NCBI GenBank assembly: GCA_012295275.1
Contig: CM022665.1
Span: 32,188,022 to 32,252,021, forward strand
Source of the DNA: Chrysomallon squamiferum
Lineage: Eukaryota > Mollusca > Gastropoda > Neomphalida > Peltospiridae
Direction of reading: 5' to 3'
DNA: 64,000 bases
Shown here: piece after piece, positions 28,801-39,770 of the stretch
Position numbering within the stretch: position 1 is the first letter of the stretch
Layout of the letters: each line of letters begins with the position of its first letter
Notes under the pieces: model-generated
Seen by the model: the letters and a program-made list of their open reading frames with translations, nothing else
The model's database searches: none
Told to the model about the DNA's origin: nothing
Translations under genes and position numbers: made by a program

Positions 28801-31800
28801 TCTGTATATAGTCAGAAAGAAAAATATTTGATGAGTTTTTAAATACACATATCTAATTAATTATTCTTTATCTTTTTTTTTGTACAATTTGTAAAATGTA
28901 ATACTTAATTGTTTTTTATTTTATTTTTTTGGAGGTTACGTCTACTATTTAAAGTGATCTCTAGTTTCATATTAATTTTATGATTTAATGAAACTTGTAT
29001 CAGAACTAATTTTAATTTACCTTATTATTATCCTATATAAAATTTTGTCTAATTTATTTTTTCACAGATGTAGTAGTGAATTGTCGCAAATTTGTAGAAA
29101 ATCACTGTCTTGGTTACACATTTGCTGCTTTGAGTAGTCATGTGTCTGATGTCAGACGTGCTGCCTATCATGTACTGGCAGAGTTCACCAGTCATCTTGA
29201 AGGGTCTCCTATGAAGGAAAAAGTTCAGATCATGTGTATTCTGGATCTGCTGAGAAACAGCTGCCAGGAGGCCAATGTAAAACTGGCTTGTATTATTACA
29301 GTATTCTTAGCCAAGGCAGCCAGACTACAACTAAATACAGGTTATTATTTTTATTATCATCCTTATTACCATTATCATTATTAATATCATTATCATATTA
29401 TTATTATTGTTATTGCATTGTTTTTTGTTTTCTGTGGTTTTCCTATTCTCTACTTGTTATATAAACATTATTTATTTTAATTTTTTATTTTAGGTGAACA
29501 TATGTATCGAGTCATCAACTCCTTCTTAACAATAAAGCCCGACCTGGATATAACCAATGTACCAGAATTCTACAAACTGTTCCGTAGTTCAGTTCTGGAG
29601 GTAAATTAAGCAAATAAGTAGTATTCTTGTGACAGTGATAGTAAATATTGTGATTATATATCTATTGATCTTCACTAAAATTAAAAATATTACAGTATTA
29701 GACCATTTATGAAATTATCAGATTCAAGTTATTTACTTTGTCATTGCTGTGTTCATTAAGCATGTGCAGAAAATTTTCATTATCATAATGAATAAGAATG
29801 ATTTAAAATAACAAACGTTTTTGCACAGGATCACAAGGATTAGCTTAAAAGTTTTTCTATTATAATTTCACTGTTTTATTTAACTACTGTTTTTGAAATT
29901 TATAAAAAATAAAAATATATTCTTATATTTGTTGTCATAGATTAAAAAAGATTGATTGTGGGATATAATTTTTATATTTAAATTCTCTTCTGGAAATTTA
30001 CATATTGGTTATATGCCTATATAAATGCAAATATTTTTTATCTTGTTCCAGTTCAGAGAAGATCGGTCATGGATTTTATCTCTGTTGGTTGATGGTCTGC
30101 GTGACACAGCAGACTACAGGGTCATGGAAAGACGATTCACTTTCAAACTTCTCCTGACATTGCATGATTCAGCTCTCAGTGATAATCAGTGCCAGGTGTT
30201 TATAAATATTAAAATATCTGTGAGAAACACTAGCTCACTTAGCTTAGTAGATTTGTATTTTGAAGAACCAGTTTGATTGATGTGTTTTAAAATTGTCATG
30301 AAAGATCAAAAGCATGATTATCTTACAATAAGTAATGACACAGTAAATCTCTAAAAAATATAACAAATACAATGTTCAGTCTGCTAAGTCAAGATCATTT
30401 GGAAATTTTATGAAGTTTCAAAAAAAGAAAACAAGTATAACAATAGGATAAATATTTCAATACATTTTTGTTTCAGTATTGTTAAATAATTGATTTATAC
30501 TTTGGTCATAAATACACACACTCAAAATGAACTGATTTTCTTCCATCAAGGTTCAAGTTTTGAAGATTGTGAAGTCAGCTTGTTCAGTGAAAACTGTTGC
30601 CTCTGATCTGGTCAAAACACATGGATTGGTTACTTGGCTGCATTCAGTTATCTTGTCAATGTAAGAACTTTATTTAGTATTTCTAATGAAAAATTAAATA
30701 AATAAATAAAATCTCCCTGTACAGTTGCTGATCAACAATTAATTCTTCTGTTTTAATGTTTAAAAATAATTTGTCTTGCAGACAGTTTTAAAATAATATA
30801 TAACTAGATAAATGGTAATAAATATCTAAATCTAGAGAAAGTTGCCTTCCATAACTTTAATAACATTATCATTATCATCATCAACACTGTTATTGAAAAA
30901 CGTATTTATGGAGCTGTGACAGCTTGAAATAAACAGATTATTTATATTATAGACAAAATATTCATCAGAACAATCTAGCATCATTTTGGAATACTCATTG
31001 AATGAGAGGCAATACATTTTTTGTTTGTATTTATCTTCAGGAAGCCTGAGAAGGAAGCTCTCATTGCTGACATTTTACACACACTTTGGTTCACTCTACT
31101 GGCACAATGGAAGACATCATCAGAAGAGAAACAGAAGAATGTTTTGCCATTGAAACTTAGTAGAGAACTTCTTTTATGTGTAAAAAGCTTTATACAGAAT
31201 TGTGGGTAAGTATGATTTTACTGATATGTTAATATTGGGAATAATTAATTTAAACGCTTGATGGTTTAATATAAATAATGAGTTTGTTTCTTCATTTGGA
31301 ATGCATCTCACTTAACATTATCGTTGAAGAATAATGTAATTGGTTGTGATATTAGTAATTCTTATTTAAATAACTGAGAATGCAAAACTGTTATAAATGG
31401 CTTCTGTATTTAAAATTATTATATATATATTTATTTATATGTATATATATATATATGCATATGTGTGTGTGTAATACTTAAGGAAAATTATATTAGTTCT
31501 AATGTCATATTGTGAACCTAAATCAAATAATTCAGAATAAATCGTTTCAAAATATTTACCAAGAATCTAAGTTTAGTTTTCATTTTGAATGACAGTCAGT
31601 GTGGTCAGAAATTTGAAATTTGAAATAAGTATTTCACTTATTTTCAGGAATTGTAGCAAGACAGCTTTGTTACAGTTGCTGGAAGTTATGATATCAACTA
31701 TTCATAACATAAACACTGTGACTGGAAAGCTTCATGCACAGGGTCATCTTGTCGATCTAGAGACGGTCACTTTAAAAGATGTCTGTTTTATCTTGCTTCA

Positions 31801-33252
31801 TGGAGCAAGACATCTTCATCAGAATGATATCATTACTTACACAACTAACATTATCAATCATCTTGGATATGAACCAAATTCTGTTGTACAAGTATCTTCA
31901 AAAACTGATAGACAGAGACACAAGTTCAGAATACAGAAAGCTGAAGAAAAGATAACAGAGGATGGGGATGAAGGACAAAAAGCAGAAGATAGTCCTGAAC
32001 CAGAAAGAGATTTAGAAAAGGAGAGTGTAAGCCCTGTACAGGACCAAAGAAGTGATAATATGAGACAACTGCTGTTGAAAACAGCTGAACTGTGTTTCTT
32101 CTGGAATCCTGACAACAGTGATGACATTGTGACACAAAAACAAATTGTAGCTGGAATCTTGATGACTGCTTCGTGGTGCATGAGGAAGAGTTATGTTTTG
32201 GACAAAAGAATAAGATACTTGCTTCTGAAATGGATTACAAAACATTTCTCTTCAGAAAGTAAATTTTCTGAGCTATGTATTGATACACTTCTGAGTGGCT
32301 CAAAGTTTGCTGTCAGAGTTCTCAATGAAATGCTTGGAATGTATGCATGTCTGTTCACTGAAGAAAAATATTTTGATGTGAATACAACTGTAAAAGAGAT
32401 CACTAAGGAAAACAAATATCTTAATTCTCTTGCTTTATTGAACAGTATTGTTTTTCCACTGTTCAAAACAGCTTCAAGAAATTCAGCAAACTGGGATGAG
32501 TTAAAATGCTATGTAACCAGGTGGAAAGATGTTTCATCAAGTAAGTAAAACCTTGTACAATTTTTTAATAAATTGTGAATTTGTAATTAGTAAAAGCATT
32601 TCATATTTAACAGAACTGAATTATAAAAAGTATTAGAAACAAAAGATAATATGCATTTATGCATATTGAATTAATTGCTTTTGACTTTATTATAATGAGA
32701 CTTATTGTTTCATTAATTATAAACAGTTTTGTCAAATGTTAAAAATCTGTATGATTTATGTATTATGGCTATAATTATTATTTTTCTTTCCATTATTATA
32801 ATTCATTATAGTTGGTGTTATGTTGTAAATATTATATTTCAGTTAATGCTCAAGAGCAGCTTTCTCTAGCAATGAAAGAATTTCTGATGGAATTACAACT
32901 GACAGTTCAACCAGATCCCATTCTTAGATGGTCTTCTTTCTTTACTAGTGACAATACATTTTCTACCAATCTTGAAAATTGTCAGACATCAGACATTAAG
33001 TCTCAGTCTGCATCATATAATACCATCAACACAGACAACAGGGATGACGATCATGATGATGAAGAAATGATGAGTGACAGTGAAACAGAAGTGAAAGAGA
33101 AAGCAGAAGATAATTTAACTAAGATTAAAATAAAAAGCAAAACAAATATCAAGAAGAAATGTAAAAGGGTATTTTCAAAAAGCCAGGAAAATATTTCATC
33201 ATCTTTAGTGAAAAGATTGCAAAAACGAGGAAAGGTGCACAAGTTAAAATAA
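10225..33252 (+). CDS. URB1: URB1/NPA1, nucleolar pre-ribosomal-associated protein 1 (2283 aa, 34 exons)
   Basis: URB1 acts in the nucleolus in early 60S pre-ribosome assembly. Exons: 10225-10366, 12916-13052, 13395-13682, 14110-14206, 14613-14695, 15049-15192, 15711-15841, 16262-16457, 16834-16971, 17555-17722, 17913-17994, 18287-18531, 18800-18901, 21253-21511, 22052-22136, 22420-22496, 22849-22997, 23362-23574, 23871-24834, 25113-25238, 25458-25708, 25888-25955, 26626-26795, 27089-27199, 27524-27587, 27894-28056, 28537-28633, 29068-29340, 29494-29600, 30052-30195, 30551-30660, 31041-31205, 31648-32540, 32843-33252. All are GT-AG and every phase matches; 6852 coding bases (human URB1 is 2271 aa). 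The N-terminus has a basic KKRKRE segment, then EYDIVLHY and EILQLLEVRKR, as in the Npa1 domain. Residues from about 1550 (exon 27 on) carry DVYDPCFLLPLFS, CRKFVENHCLG and TSHLEGS, as in the conserved C-terminal URB1 block. Most of the protein is helical-repeat-like. Acidic low-complexity stretches occur in exons 33 and 34, and the end is strongly basic (RLQKRGKVHKLK), suiting a nucleolar protein. Start: ATG with A at -3. Confidence 0.96.
10367..12915. other. URB1 intron 1 with a decayed repeat
   Basis: This 2.5 kb intron contains a T tract at about 10857-10887. From about 11290 to 12440 base composition becomes more balanced, like an old insertion. Short coding-like islands remain (for instance around 12237-12400) but are broken by stops. 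I find no terminal repeat or recognisable transposase, so the class is unknown. Confidence 0.3.
16641..16833 (+). repeat. Degenerate tandem copies of the acceptor region before URB1 exon 9
   Basis: The last 190 bases of URB1 intron 8 consist of imperfect copies of a unit of roughly 30 bases resembling ATTTCACTTCAGTTTATAC followed by an A/T-rich run. Several copies keep a CTTCAG or TTTCAG trinucleotide of acceptor type. The copy at 16771-16784 reads CTTCAGGTTTATGC, nearly the same as the true junction TTTCAGGTTTATGC at 16828-16841. The frame stays open across the whole array into exon 9. Confidence 0.7.
18930..20850. mobile_element. Probable decayed transposon in URB1 intron 13
   Basis: URB1 intron 13 is 2.35 kb, much longer than its neighbours. 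Its content from about 18930 has more C and G than flanking introns and includes direct repeats: TAGCACATGCTTAGCGAAA near 19502 and TAGCACATGCGTAGCGAAA near 19690. The sequence TAGGTACC occurs at the left edge (about 18928) and its reverse complement GGTACCTA at the right edge (about 20847), a possible short terminal inverted repeat. Around 20688-20730 an inverted pair AGCCCT/AGGGCT lies in CCAAAATAG-type repeats. No open frame codes for a transposase. The class cannot be named. Confidence 0.35.
21546..21690 (+). repeat. tRNA-derived SINE-like copy in URB1 intron 14
   Basis: Begins with a box A-like stretch GTAGTTTATTGGTTGGAGTT, followed about 30 bases on by a degenerate box B-like GCAGGATCTAATC, then TTAGTGGCTCATGGTTGG and TTGTCAAATGCTGTGATAT. 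The same modules in the same order occur at 33616-33745. The resemblance of both heads to tRNA genes with TAGTCTAGTGGTTAGA suggests a SINE. Too degenerate to be a functional tRNA. Confidence 0.45.
23640..23682 (+). repeat. (ATT)n microsatellite in URB1 intron 18
   Basis: A run of ATT/TTA trinucleotides with one interruption, just downstream of the exon 18 donor. Confidence 0.75.
26190..26500 (-). repeat. Possible retroposed repeat in URB1 intron 22
   Basis: Read on the minus strand, this stretch is less AT-rich than the intron and carries a short open frame (26385-26194) with a coding-like segment RVADIAAIADVARLLL. The frame ends in a run of AATAATAATAAA, like the simple tail of a SINE or LINE. 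I do not recognise the peptide, and upstream stops break the frame. A tailed repeat is more likely than a gene, but this is inference. Confidence 0.25.
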
Positions 33253-33381
33253 ATGAATTAACATCCATAAATGGATTTAAAAATTCATTAATTACACCAT
33301 AAAAATTATTTTAGGTGTTCAGAAAATTAAAGTATATTTGGTTGTCATACGAATTTTCAGTTTTTAATTTTGTATGAAACG

Positions 33382-33387
33382 AATAAA
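33382..33387 (+). terminator. Polyadenylation signal of URB1
   Basis: AATAAA lies 130 bases after the URB1 stop codon. A second AATAAA follows at 33462-33467. Either would give a short 3' untranslated region. The choice between them is not decidable from sequence. Confidence 0.55.
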
Positions 33388-33452
33388 TTTGTTTCTGATT
33401 CAAGTTACTTCATATAATATATCAATATGAAAAGCTAATTACTAATGTAATG

Positions 33453-33458
33453 TTTATT
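33453..33458 (-). terminator. Candidate polyadenylation signal of the orphan secreted-protein gene
   Basis: TTTATT on plus gives AATAAA on minus, about 380 bases after the stop at 33838. If used, this transcript end would lie close to or overlap the URB1 transcript end coming from the other side. Confidence 0.35.
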
Positions 33459-33611
33459 TTAAATAAATTTTTTAACAAAATTACACAATTTTAGATTAAT
33501 GGTTCTTTCTAGAAGGATCTGATAATTAGTTGTTAATCCTGGAATTTACTACAACCTGAAGGCAATGACAGTTATTTTCCCATTTGTTGATCTATACGCA
33601 AATCTCAGGAA

Positions 33612-33745
33612 CAGACTGTAGTCTAGTGGTTAGAATACAAACTGTAATGTGTAGCAGGATCATTTTCAGTGTGTCAGTTAAGCATCTCATTTCAGCTGTT
33701 AGCCCACATATGGCTGTCAAAAGTCATGTGTATATTGTTATACAA
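33612..33745 (+). repeat. tRNA-derived SINE-like copy between URB1 and the orphan gene
   Basis: Contains GTAGTCTAGTGGTTAGAA, a close match to the box A region of eukaryotic tRNA genes, then GCAGGATCATTTTCAG as a degraded box B, then TTAGCCCACATATGGCTGTC. These modules parallel those at 21546-21690. It lies in the 3' untranslated or intergenic stretch between converging genes. Confidence 0.5.
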
Positions 33746-33837
33746 AACCCACTTAAAAATACCTTGCTGTTAATTTATAAAATTAGCCCTTTGATTTCCT
33801 CTTTTGTAAATTCCTTATGCAAAAGGCATATTTTTTT

Positions 33838-35003
33838 TCATTTAATAATTGTGATTAAAATATATTGAAGAGCTGTTAACAAATATTCATCTCTTCCAAA
33901 AGCATGTCTATGTACTTCTGATAGATTTTCATTCAATTTCTTGTTCTGTTTTCTGTAAAAATGAAAAAGCAGTAAATTAATATTTTTAAATTCAGTTGTC
34001 TTTATCTGATTATTACATAGATACCCCAAATACTGGCTCTCTTATTTACTTGATATGAGCTTGTAAGTTTAGTGTCACACTAAACAAAGCTATCAGTCTG
34101 GTACATTTTAAAGAAAATAGAATGTAAAAAGATCCTTTTAAGGATGAATTTTACTGACTGTGTTCTTAGGTATGATTAAGCTTATATATTTGTACTGAAA
34201 TATACAAACATTTTCCTAAAGAATTTCCAAACATTCATTTTACTCTGTCTACAATATTTAGTTGGTTTATCTCTAAGAGTTTGTATACAGATATTATAAC
34301 TTTTGCTAACCAGTTTTATTTTTATTTCTAATGTTCCTAACCTATTCTGAAATCCCAGATTTATCCCTTTCTTACAAATATTTGTCATTTGTGTAACTTT
34401 GCCATGCTTTGAAAGTCTCTGGTAAATTATATGGAGTTCTCAGTTAAAGTTGTATCTTTCTAATTTCATCTGGAATTAAAGCCACAGAGAATTATTTATG
34501 ATTACGTTAAATTTTATAATGATATTATCACTGGAAATTAATAATAGATTTGGGTATTGTGTTTTAATTTGTATGAAAAAAAACCTCAGATAAATAAAGG
34601 AATTATCTCAGTTGTATAGTGAAATCAGATCTTAAGCTCCTTATTTTCTATCTTATAATAATGAAAGTCGTAAAGATTTATAAGTAAAGACTAAGATATT
34701 TTTAGTTTTATTGTATCATTATATTGGTTTTTGTTACCTTAGCTGTTTCCCTTTTGATTTTACACAAACTTGATCTGAAAAATAATGCGTAAATGTTAAT
34801 CCATATATAATACATACATATATATATTCTACTACCATAAAATCACATTGTGGGGAAAAAAAAAAAAACATTAAAAAAAGAAGAAATTATTATTAGTTAA
34901 CATTATAAAATTTAAAATGTTAAGTTGCTTTAATTTTAACATATGTTTATAATTACATATATTATATACCGGTATTGTTGGGTTAACATAATGATGGTAA
35001 TAA

Positions 35004-35045
<42 letters not shown>

Positions 35046-36358
35046 ACCAATGTAATGTTTTTAGCAAGTAAAAACCCAGTACATACCTAACATATACATT
35101 AAAAAAAATAAAAAAAATAAAAATATCTGTACTTACCCAATACAATGTAAGATACTAGATATACTGTAAAAAGCTATGAATATTAAAACATATTAAAGAT
35201 ATATATATATATGATTTAAACAAACATAAATGTAAAAATGATGAAATGAAGATGGCAGTAATTTTACTAACCATCTATGTATAACAATACTTATCTGTAA
35301 ACTTTGTTCACAGATAAAAGCAAAACAAAAGAAAAAATAAATCAAAATTGATTCACATACAACCAGCAGGTTGTGTATGAAAAACATATCAATAAATGGT
35401 ATTTTGATACTTTAAAATTACACTTTTTAGACAATCATTTTTTCATATATGTGCATCCATATATGCTTGTATTTTTTTTAAATCAAATGTTTGTGTGTGT
35501 GTATGTATATATACACACACACACATACACACACATACATACTGACACTTACGGATACATACATACAAACTTACTATGTTTATATAAAAACAAGCACACA
35601 GATACACACACATATAGATTTATATACATACTGCTAGTTCCAGATCCAGTATCATCAACATCATCTTCTGCACTTCTCTTGTCTCTGCTGTAATGTAGAA
35701 GCAGAGACTCTGAAGCCAGCGCAGATTTAATCTGGACATCTGTCTGAGGTAGTCCAGTTACTTCTTTAGGAACATCATCCCCCACCATTATTCTGGACCA
35801 TACTGACCTCTCCATTTGGTCAGAAGTTGGTGGAAGATCAGTGACCATTGAAACTTTAGTCTTTGTTCTGGCATTATTTAAATTGTTCATGGTTGAACTA
35901 TCAGGTAACTGTGAAAAAACTAGAGTATTTTTATGAGTATCCATATCATCTGATAAATGTCTGGGTTCATAAGTTTCTATAATTTTTTCATATTGTTTGT
36001 TTTGGATTCCAGATTCAGACAATGCATGATCTTGACTATTTGTATTCATATTTTGTTGTGTTGTCTTCAGAATTTCCGTTCTTTTTGAATGTGGTTCATT
36101 CAAAGATTTATTTATTTTAGTCTGTGTAGTTCTCTGTTTGGAAACATGTTTGTAATGAATATCTTGTTGATTGGTTTGGCTGGGGATGGTCCGAGTGATA
36201 TTGTGGAGCAAGCTTTCTGGTGAGCTTGTAGATGTGCTTATCACTGTATTGTTCTGGAGTCTTGAAGCTAAAGAACCATTGTCTAAAATTAAAAATTTTA
36301 AAAATATTTTTGAAACTGATATTTATACAGTATGTTGCTTACAATACCAACAACAAAA

Positions 36359-36394
<36 letters not shown>

Positions 36395-36732
36395 AATAAA
36401 TTAAAAACAAACACATTTTTTTTTAAATATATATATATAAATAATCAAAAATAAATAAATTTAATTATTAACACTGACAATACAAATTCAAGATTTGGAA
36501 TGCGGTAAACTTAAAATATATTGGTAATCATGTGGTTTTACGTTAATATTTCACTACATTTTATTTTAATTTTCTGATATTTTGTGAATGTTTAAATGCC
36601 AGTAGTCTAGGCATTAAACAATAAAATATACTTTGTTATCATAATCGGACAACATATTTATTGACGCTCACCTGGACTGCATATTTGAAATAATAAACAG
36701 AATGTGAAGATTTTCCACATCATTGCATCCAT
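33838..36732 (-). CDS. Unrecognised secreted protein with dibasic site (296 aa, 5 coding exons)
   Basis: Minus-strand exons 36732-36672, 36282-35632, 35163-35137, 34774-34738, 33952-33838; all junctions are GT-AG and phases close exactly to 296 codons plus stop. Exon 1 encodes a signal-peptide-like start, MDAMMWKIFTFCLLFQICSP. Exon 2 (residues 21-237) is hydrophilic, rich in Ser, Thr, Asn and Gln, with N-glycosylation sequons, and ends with RDKRSAEDDVDDTGSGTS. That segment has a dibasic site (Lys222-Arg223), then an acidic stretch with a Gly-Ser-Gly suited to glycosaminoglycan attachment. The 27-base exon 3 gives hydrophobic IYLVSYIVL; it is symmetric in phase, so skipping it keeps the frame. 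The tail is basic (KSKGKQLRKQNKKL) and ends YILITIIK. I do not recognise the family. It could be a secreted propeptide or, if a membrane exon is missing from my model, a type I membrane protein. The two large exons are the firmest; small exons 3 and 4 rest on splice sites and phase. Confidence 0.62.
35006..35044 (+). repeat. (GT)n microsatellite
   Basis: About 19 GT repeats in the intron between exons 3 and 4 of the minus-strand orphan gene. Confidence 0.9.
36357..36400 (+). repeat. (AATA)n microsatellite
   Basis: Tetranucleotide AATA repeated about ten times in the first coding intron of the orphan gene. Confidence 0.85.
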
Positions 36733-38330
36733 CAGGATGTCTTGAACAGAAAATGTCCAATATTAACTGAAAGAAATTCTTTCGTATTTTAACATTAAAT
36801 GAATTGGTTTATTTTTATTTTGTCAATGGTATAATCTTCTTAATGTATCTAGGAATGTGCAAAAAATGAATTGCATTTTGTTTTTTGGGAGATCTGGATT
36901 TAAAATAATAAATAAAATGTAATAATTACACATGTATATAAAAATTGAAGACCTGTTGTTTTTTGTGTATAATAAGCAATTCTCTTCATAATAACCGAGT
37001 TCAGCTTACGAAAAATCCTAGATCCTTATATAGGTACTAGCACCCAGAATTTAATCTTAGTCTTAGAACAATAACTGTAATTTGGAAGCATGTTATAATT
37101 TATTTTTTATTATTATTTTCTTTAACAAAAAATGAAAGCAAAAAAAAGAAGAAAAAGTTCTTTTATCTTTATTTCAACAAAAACTATGGCTGATAACGTT
37201 CCTACTCGTATCTTTCACAGATTTGTACACAGGAGTATGAAAGTGCACAGATTTCAAGCATTTAACACATAGATACTGTTTATTTGTTTTTCAGAGTGAT
37301 CCCTTGTTCATATCTGAGCTTAGCAGCTCACCAAAATTGGCTATTTCTAAGATCAAAAACCAGACGCTATTTTGACGGTTTTCTCTCAAACTTTAATGCA
37401 ATAAAATAATTCAAACTGCATTTTGTTTAGAACGACCAGTGTAAAGAGATGTTACAAGATTTACTTCAATCCTCAGACACGGTTGGGCAGGTTGACTGAG
37501 GGTGGGGTCAAACTACTAAGTTCATTTCACCTGCAGGGCAAAAGACGGTTTACTTCACCAAACTTCTGACAGAGTAAACCATGCATTTTCAGGTGAGACT
37601 AATTTAAAGCTTCTTGTGCGAATGTGAAAACTGCACTGGAAAGAGGAAATGTTTCTTATTACTGTACTAAACATTGCATGCTTCTTTGAACAAAAGTGTT
37701 TCTGAGCCAAGCCTTTGCATGCAGCTGTACCATGCGGACGCCAGAACCTAGCACACAGTTGTAACAAATAATTCTTCTTCTTGTTAAAACTAACACTGTA
37801 AAACTTTATTAACAACGTGCCAGACTGTCAACTAGTATCAGTTTCTTAAAATTTGATTTCTTTAGATAAAATGAAGGAAGCTAAACAGTACTGCTATTTT
37901 AAAATATTTATTGGACTGCTGTAGTTAAAAATGAACAACATTCCAAAAATATGTATCTGTTTATAAGGCCTGAGGATTAATTAATTTTATTCTATTCTAA
38001 TAATAATAATAATGATAATAAATAAATAAATAAATAAATAAATAAGTCAAATCATAATAATAATAATAAACAAATAAGCCAAATAATAATAATAGTAATA
38101 AATATAAATAAATAATAATAATAAAATAATAACACTAACTCACCTTAAAACACGATATCAGTTTAACCTGAAGTCGAGAGATTTAAACAAATATTTCCAG
38201 CGAATGTGGATTACAAACCGCGTTATCTGCTACTGGCAAACTGCCAAGAAACCTGTCAATACTGCCAACATTTTATAACGCCCTTCACTGTTCGTAATGT
38301 TTAGGTAACTTTCATATCTGATTCTGACAA
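36733..38330 (-). other. 5' untranslated region and first intron of the orphan gene
   Basis: On the minus strand a good acceptor (ATTTCTTTCAG) ends at 36767, 34 bases upstream of the start codon at 36732. A perfect donor (TTTTAAG then GTGAGT) occurs with its exon edge at 38144. Together they indicate a non-coding first exon extending upward from 38144, perhaps to about 38250-38330, and a 1.4 kb first intron. The intron contains AAT-type microsatellites at about 37999-38125 and no supported coding exon. The frame at 37815-37555 has no homology I recognise. Confidence 0.5.
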
Positions 38331-39454
38331 GCATTCGGTTGTCAGCCTTAAAGAAAGAAAAAAAAAAAAAAAAAAAAAAAAATTAAGGAAGAGTGAATAA
38401 AAGAAAGAAACATGAAGCACGTATAATATGATTTTTGTTGACGCTAATTCATTAATATAAAATACCGACAGAAAAGAATCTTGCGACAAGACATGATTAA
38501 AAGAAACAACTATGAATATGATATTTTGTTTTTTTGTAAAAACAACATTATTTCTGTCAAAAGTATTACAGCCTAAGCTCTTAAATGCTGTAGTATCGCT
38601 TGTAACCTGTACGACAATTGTAACAGCAAATAAAAGACCAAAAAACAACCCTAACGTTGCTACTGACAGTCAGTTAACAATATAATGGGACGTATGGATA
38701 AAATAACAAATATCACTACGTATTATTAAAATACTTAGTTATTCTTTAACATATGCAACATAATCGTAAACTTAATTCATTCATTATTGACAATAAACGT
38801 AATTTTTAATTAAAGCAAAAACGTAACTGTCTAAGTTAAAGGAGTCGTTATCTCCATTTCTCAAGTCAAATAAATAAATACGAATATATGTTTATATAAG
38901 ACTTCAGTAATATAAAATGGTATGCTTTTCCAAACCTAGCTATGTGCATCAGCGTAAGTGATTAATACTGCTGATAATTATAGTTAATATCTTTACTTGC
39001 TACAAGGATATAGTTGCTTTTAAGGAAAACAAAATCATGTTTAAAAAAAAGAAACAGGGAAAATTAATTTTCAAAAATATAATTCAAATGAAGTATTATT
39101 TTATGGTTTAATGGATAATCAATTTAAACAGGGTTTTGGGTTGTTTATTTTTAAATTAATTTGGTTTTTTTTGGTTTTTAATCTGATATATACACTTACT
39201 GACTGTTATAGAAATAGGAACAACAAAAGGACAATCGTTGCCATCAGTTAATGAAATATTTTCTCATACAGTTTCAAAATGACATAAACGAACTTGCCCA
39301 GGCAAGTCAAACACTGTACTAACGATTAAATCAGAGAAGTATTAATTCATGCAAATTAAAAATACAACAAACTGTTTCATAGGTCTTTCCAGTGGAAGCA
39401 ATAAAATTAAAAATTCAGTTTCCCGAGGCTTCTATGCCAGCTGGGATGATTGTA
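38331..39454. other. AT-rich spacer upstream of the orphan gene
   Basis: Contains an A tract at about 38356-38382 and no supported exon. It probably includes the promoter of the minus-strand orphan gene near its left end. It ends at the TA target of a Tc1-like element. Confidence 0.4.
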
Positions 39455-39479
39455 TACTCTCCCAAAAAGAAACGCAAAA
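39455..39479 (+). repeat. Left terminal inverted repeat of the Tc1-like element
   Basis: Matches the right end (40912-40937) in reverse complement, with one length difference in the A run and two mismatches. Confidence 0.9.
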
Positions 39480-39770
39480 TAGTTGATTTCTTAGATAACT
39501 ATTATAAACTGACACATATCGATGTTCAAACTATAAATATAATGACATTTAGTGATTCAAACATATAGCTATTGTTACAGTCGCCAAAAAGCAGGTAACA
39601 CAAAATAAAGGCTATGATCGTGTTTATTAGCCAAAACGTCCCCGCATGCAAACCACGTTACCAGTGCATGTGCACGTACAGCACACCAAACTTGAATACG
39701 AGGGTTATAAAAATAGAAGGTTTTCAAATACTTCTGTTCGTTATTTTTGTTCTGACCCAACATTAAACAA

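Noticed and set aside
31858-32466. Several overlapping minus-strand frames
   Set aside because: All are antisense to the large URB1 exon 33.
33612-33690. Possible tRNA gene
   Set aside because: Box A-like head is good, but there is no foldable acceptor stem, anticodon arm or intact box B; better read as a SINE-like relic.
37555-37815. 86-residue minus-strand frame upstream of the orphan gene
   Set aside because: No family resemblance, no good flanking splice sites, and it sits in the 5' untranslated intron of the orphan gene.
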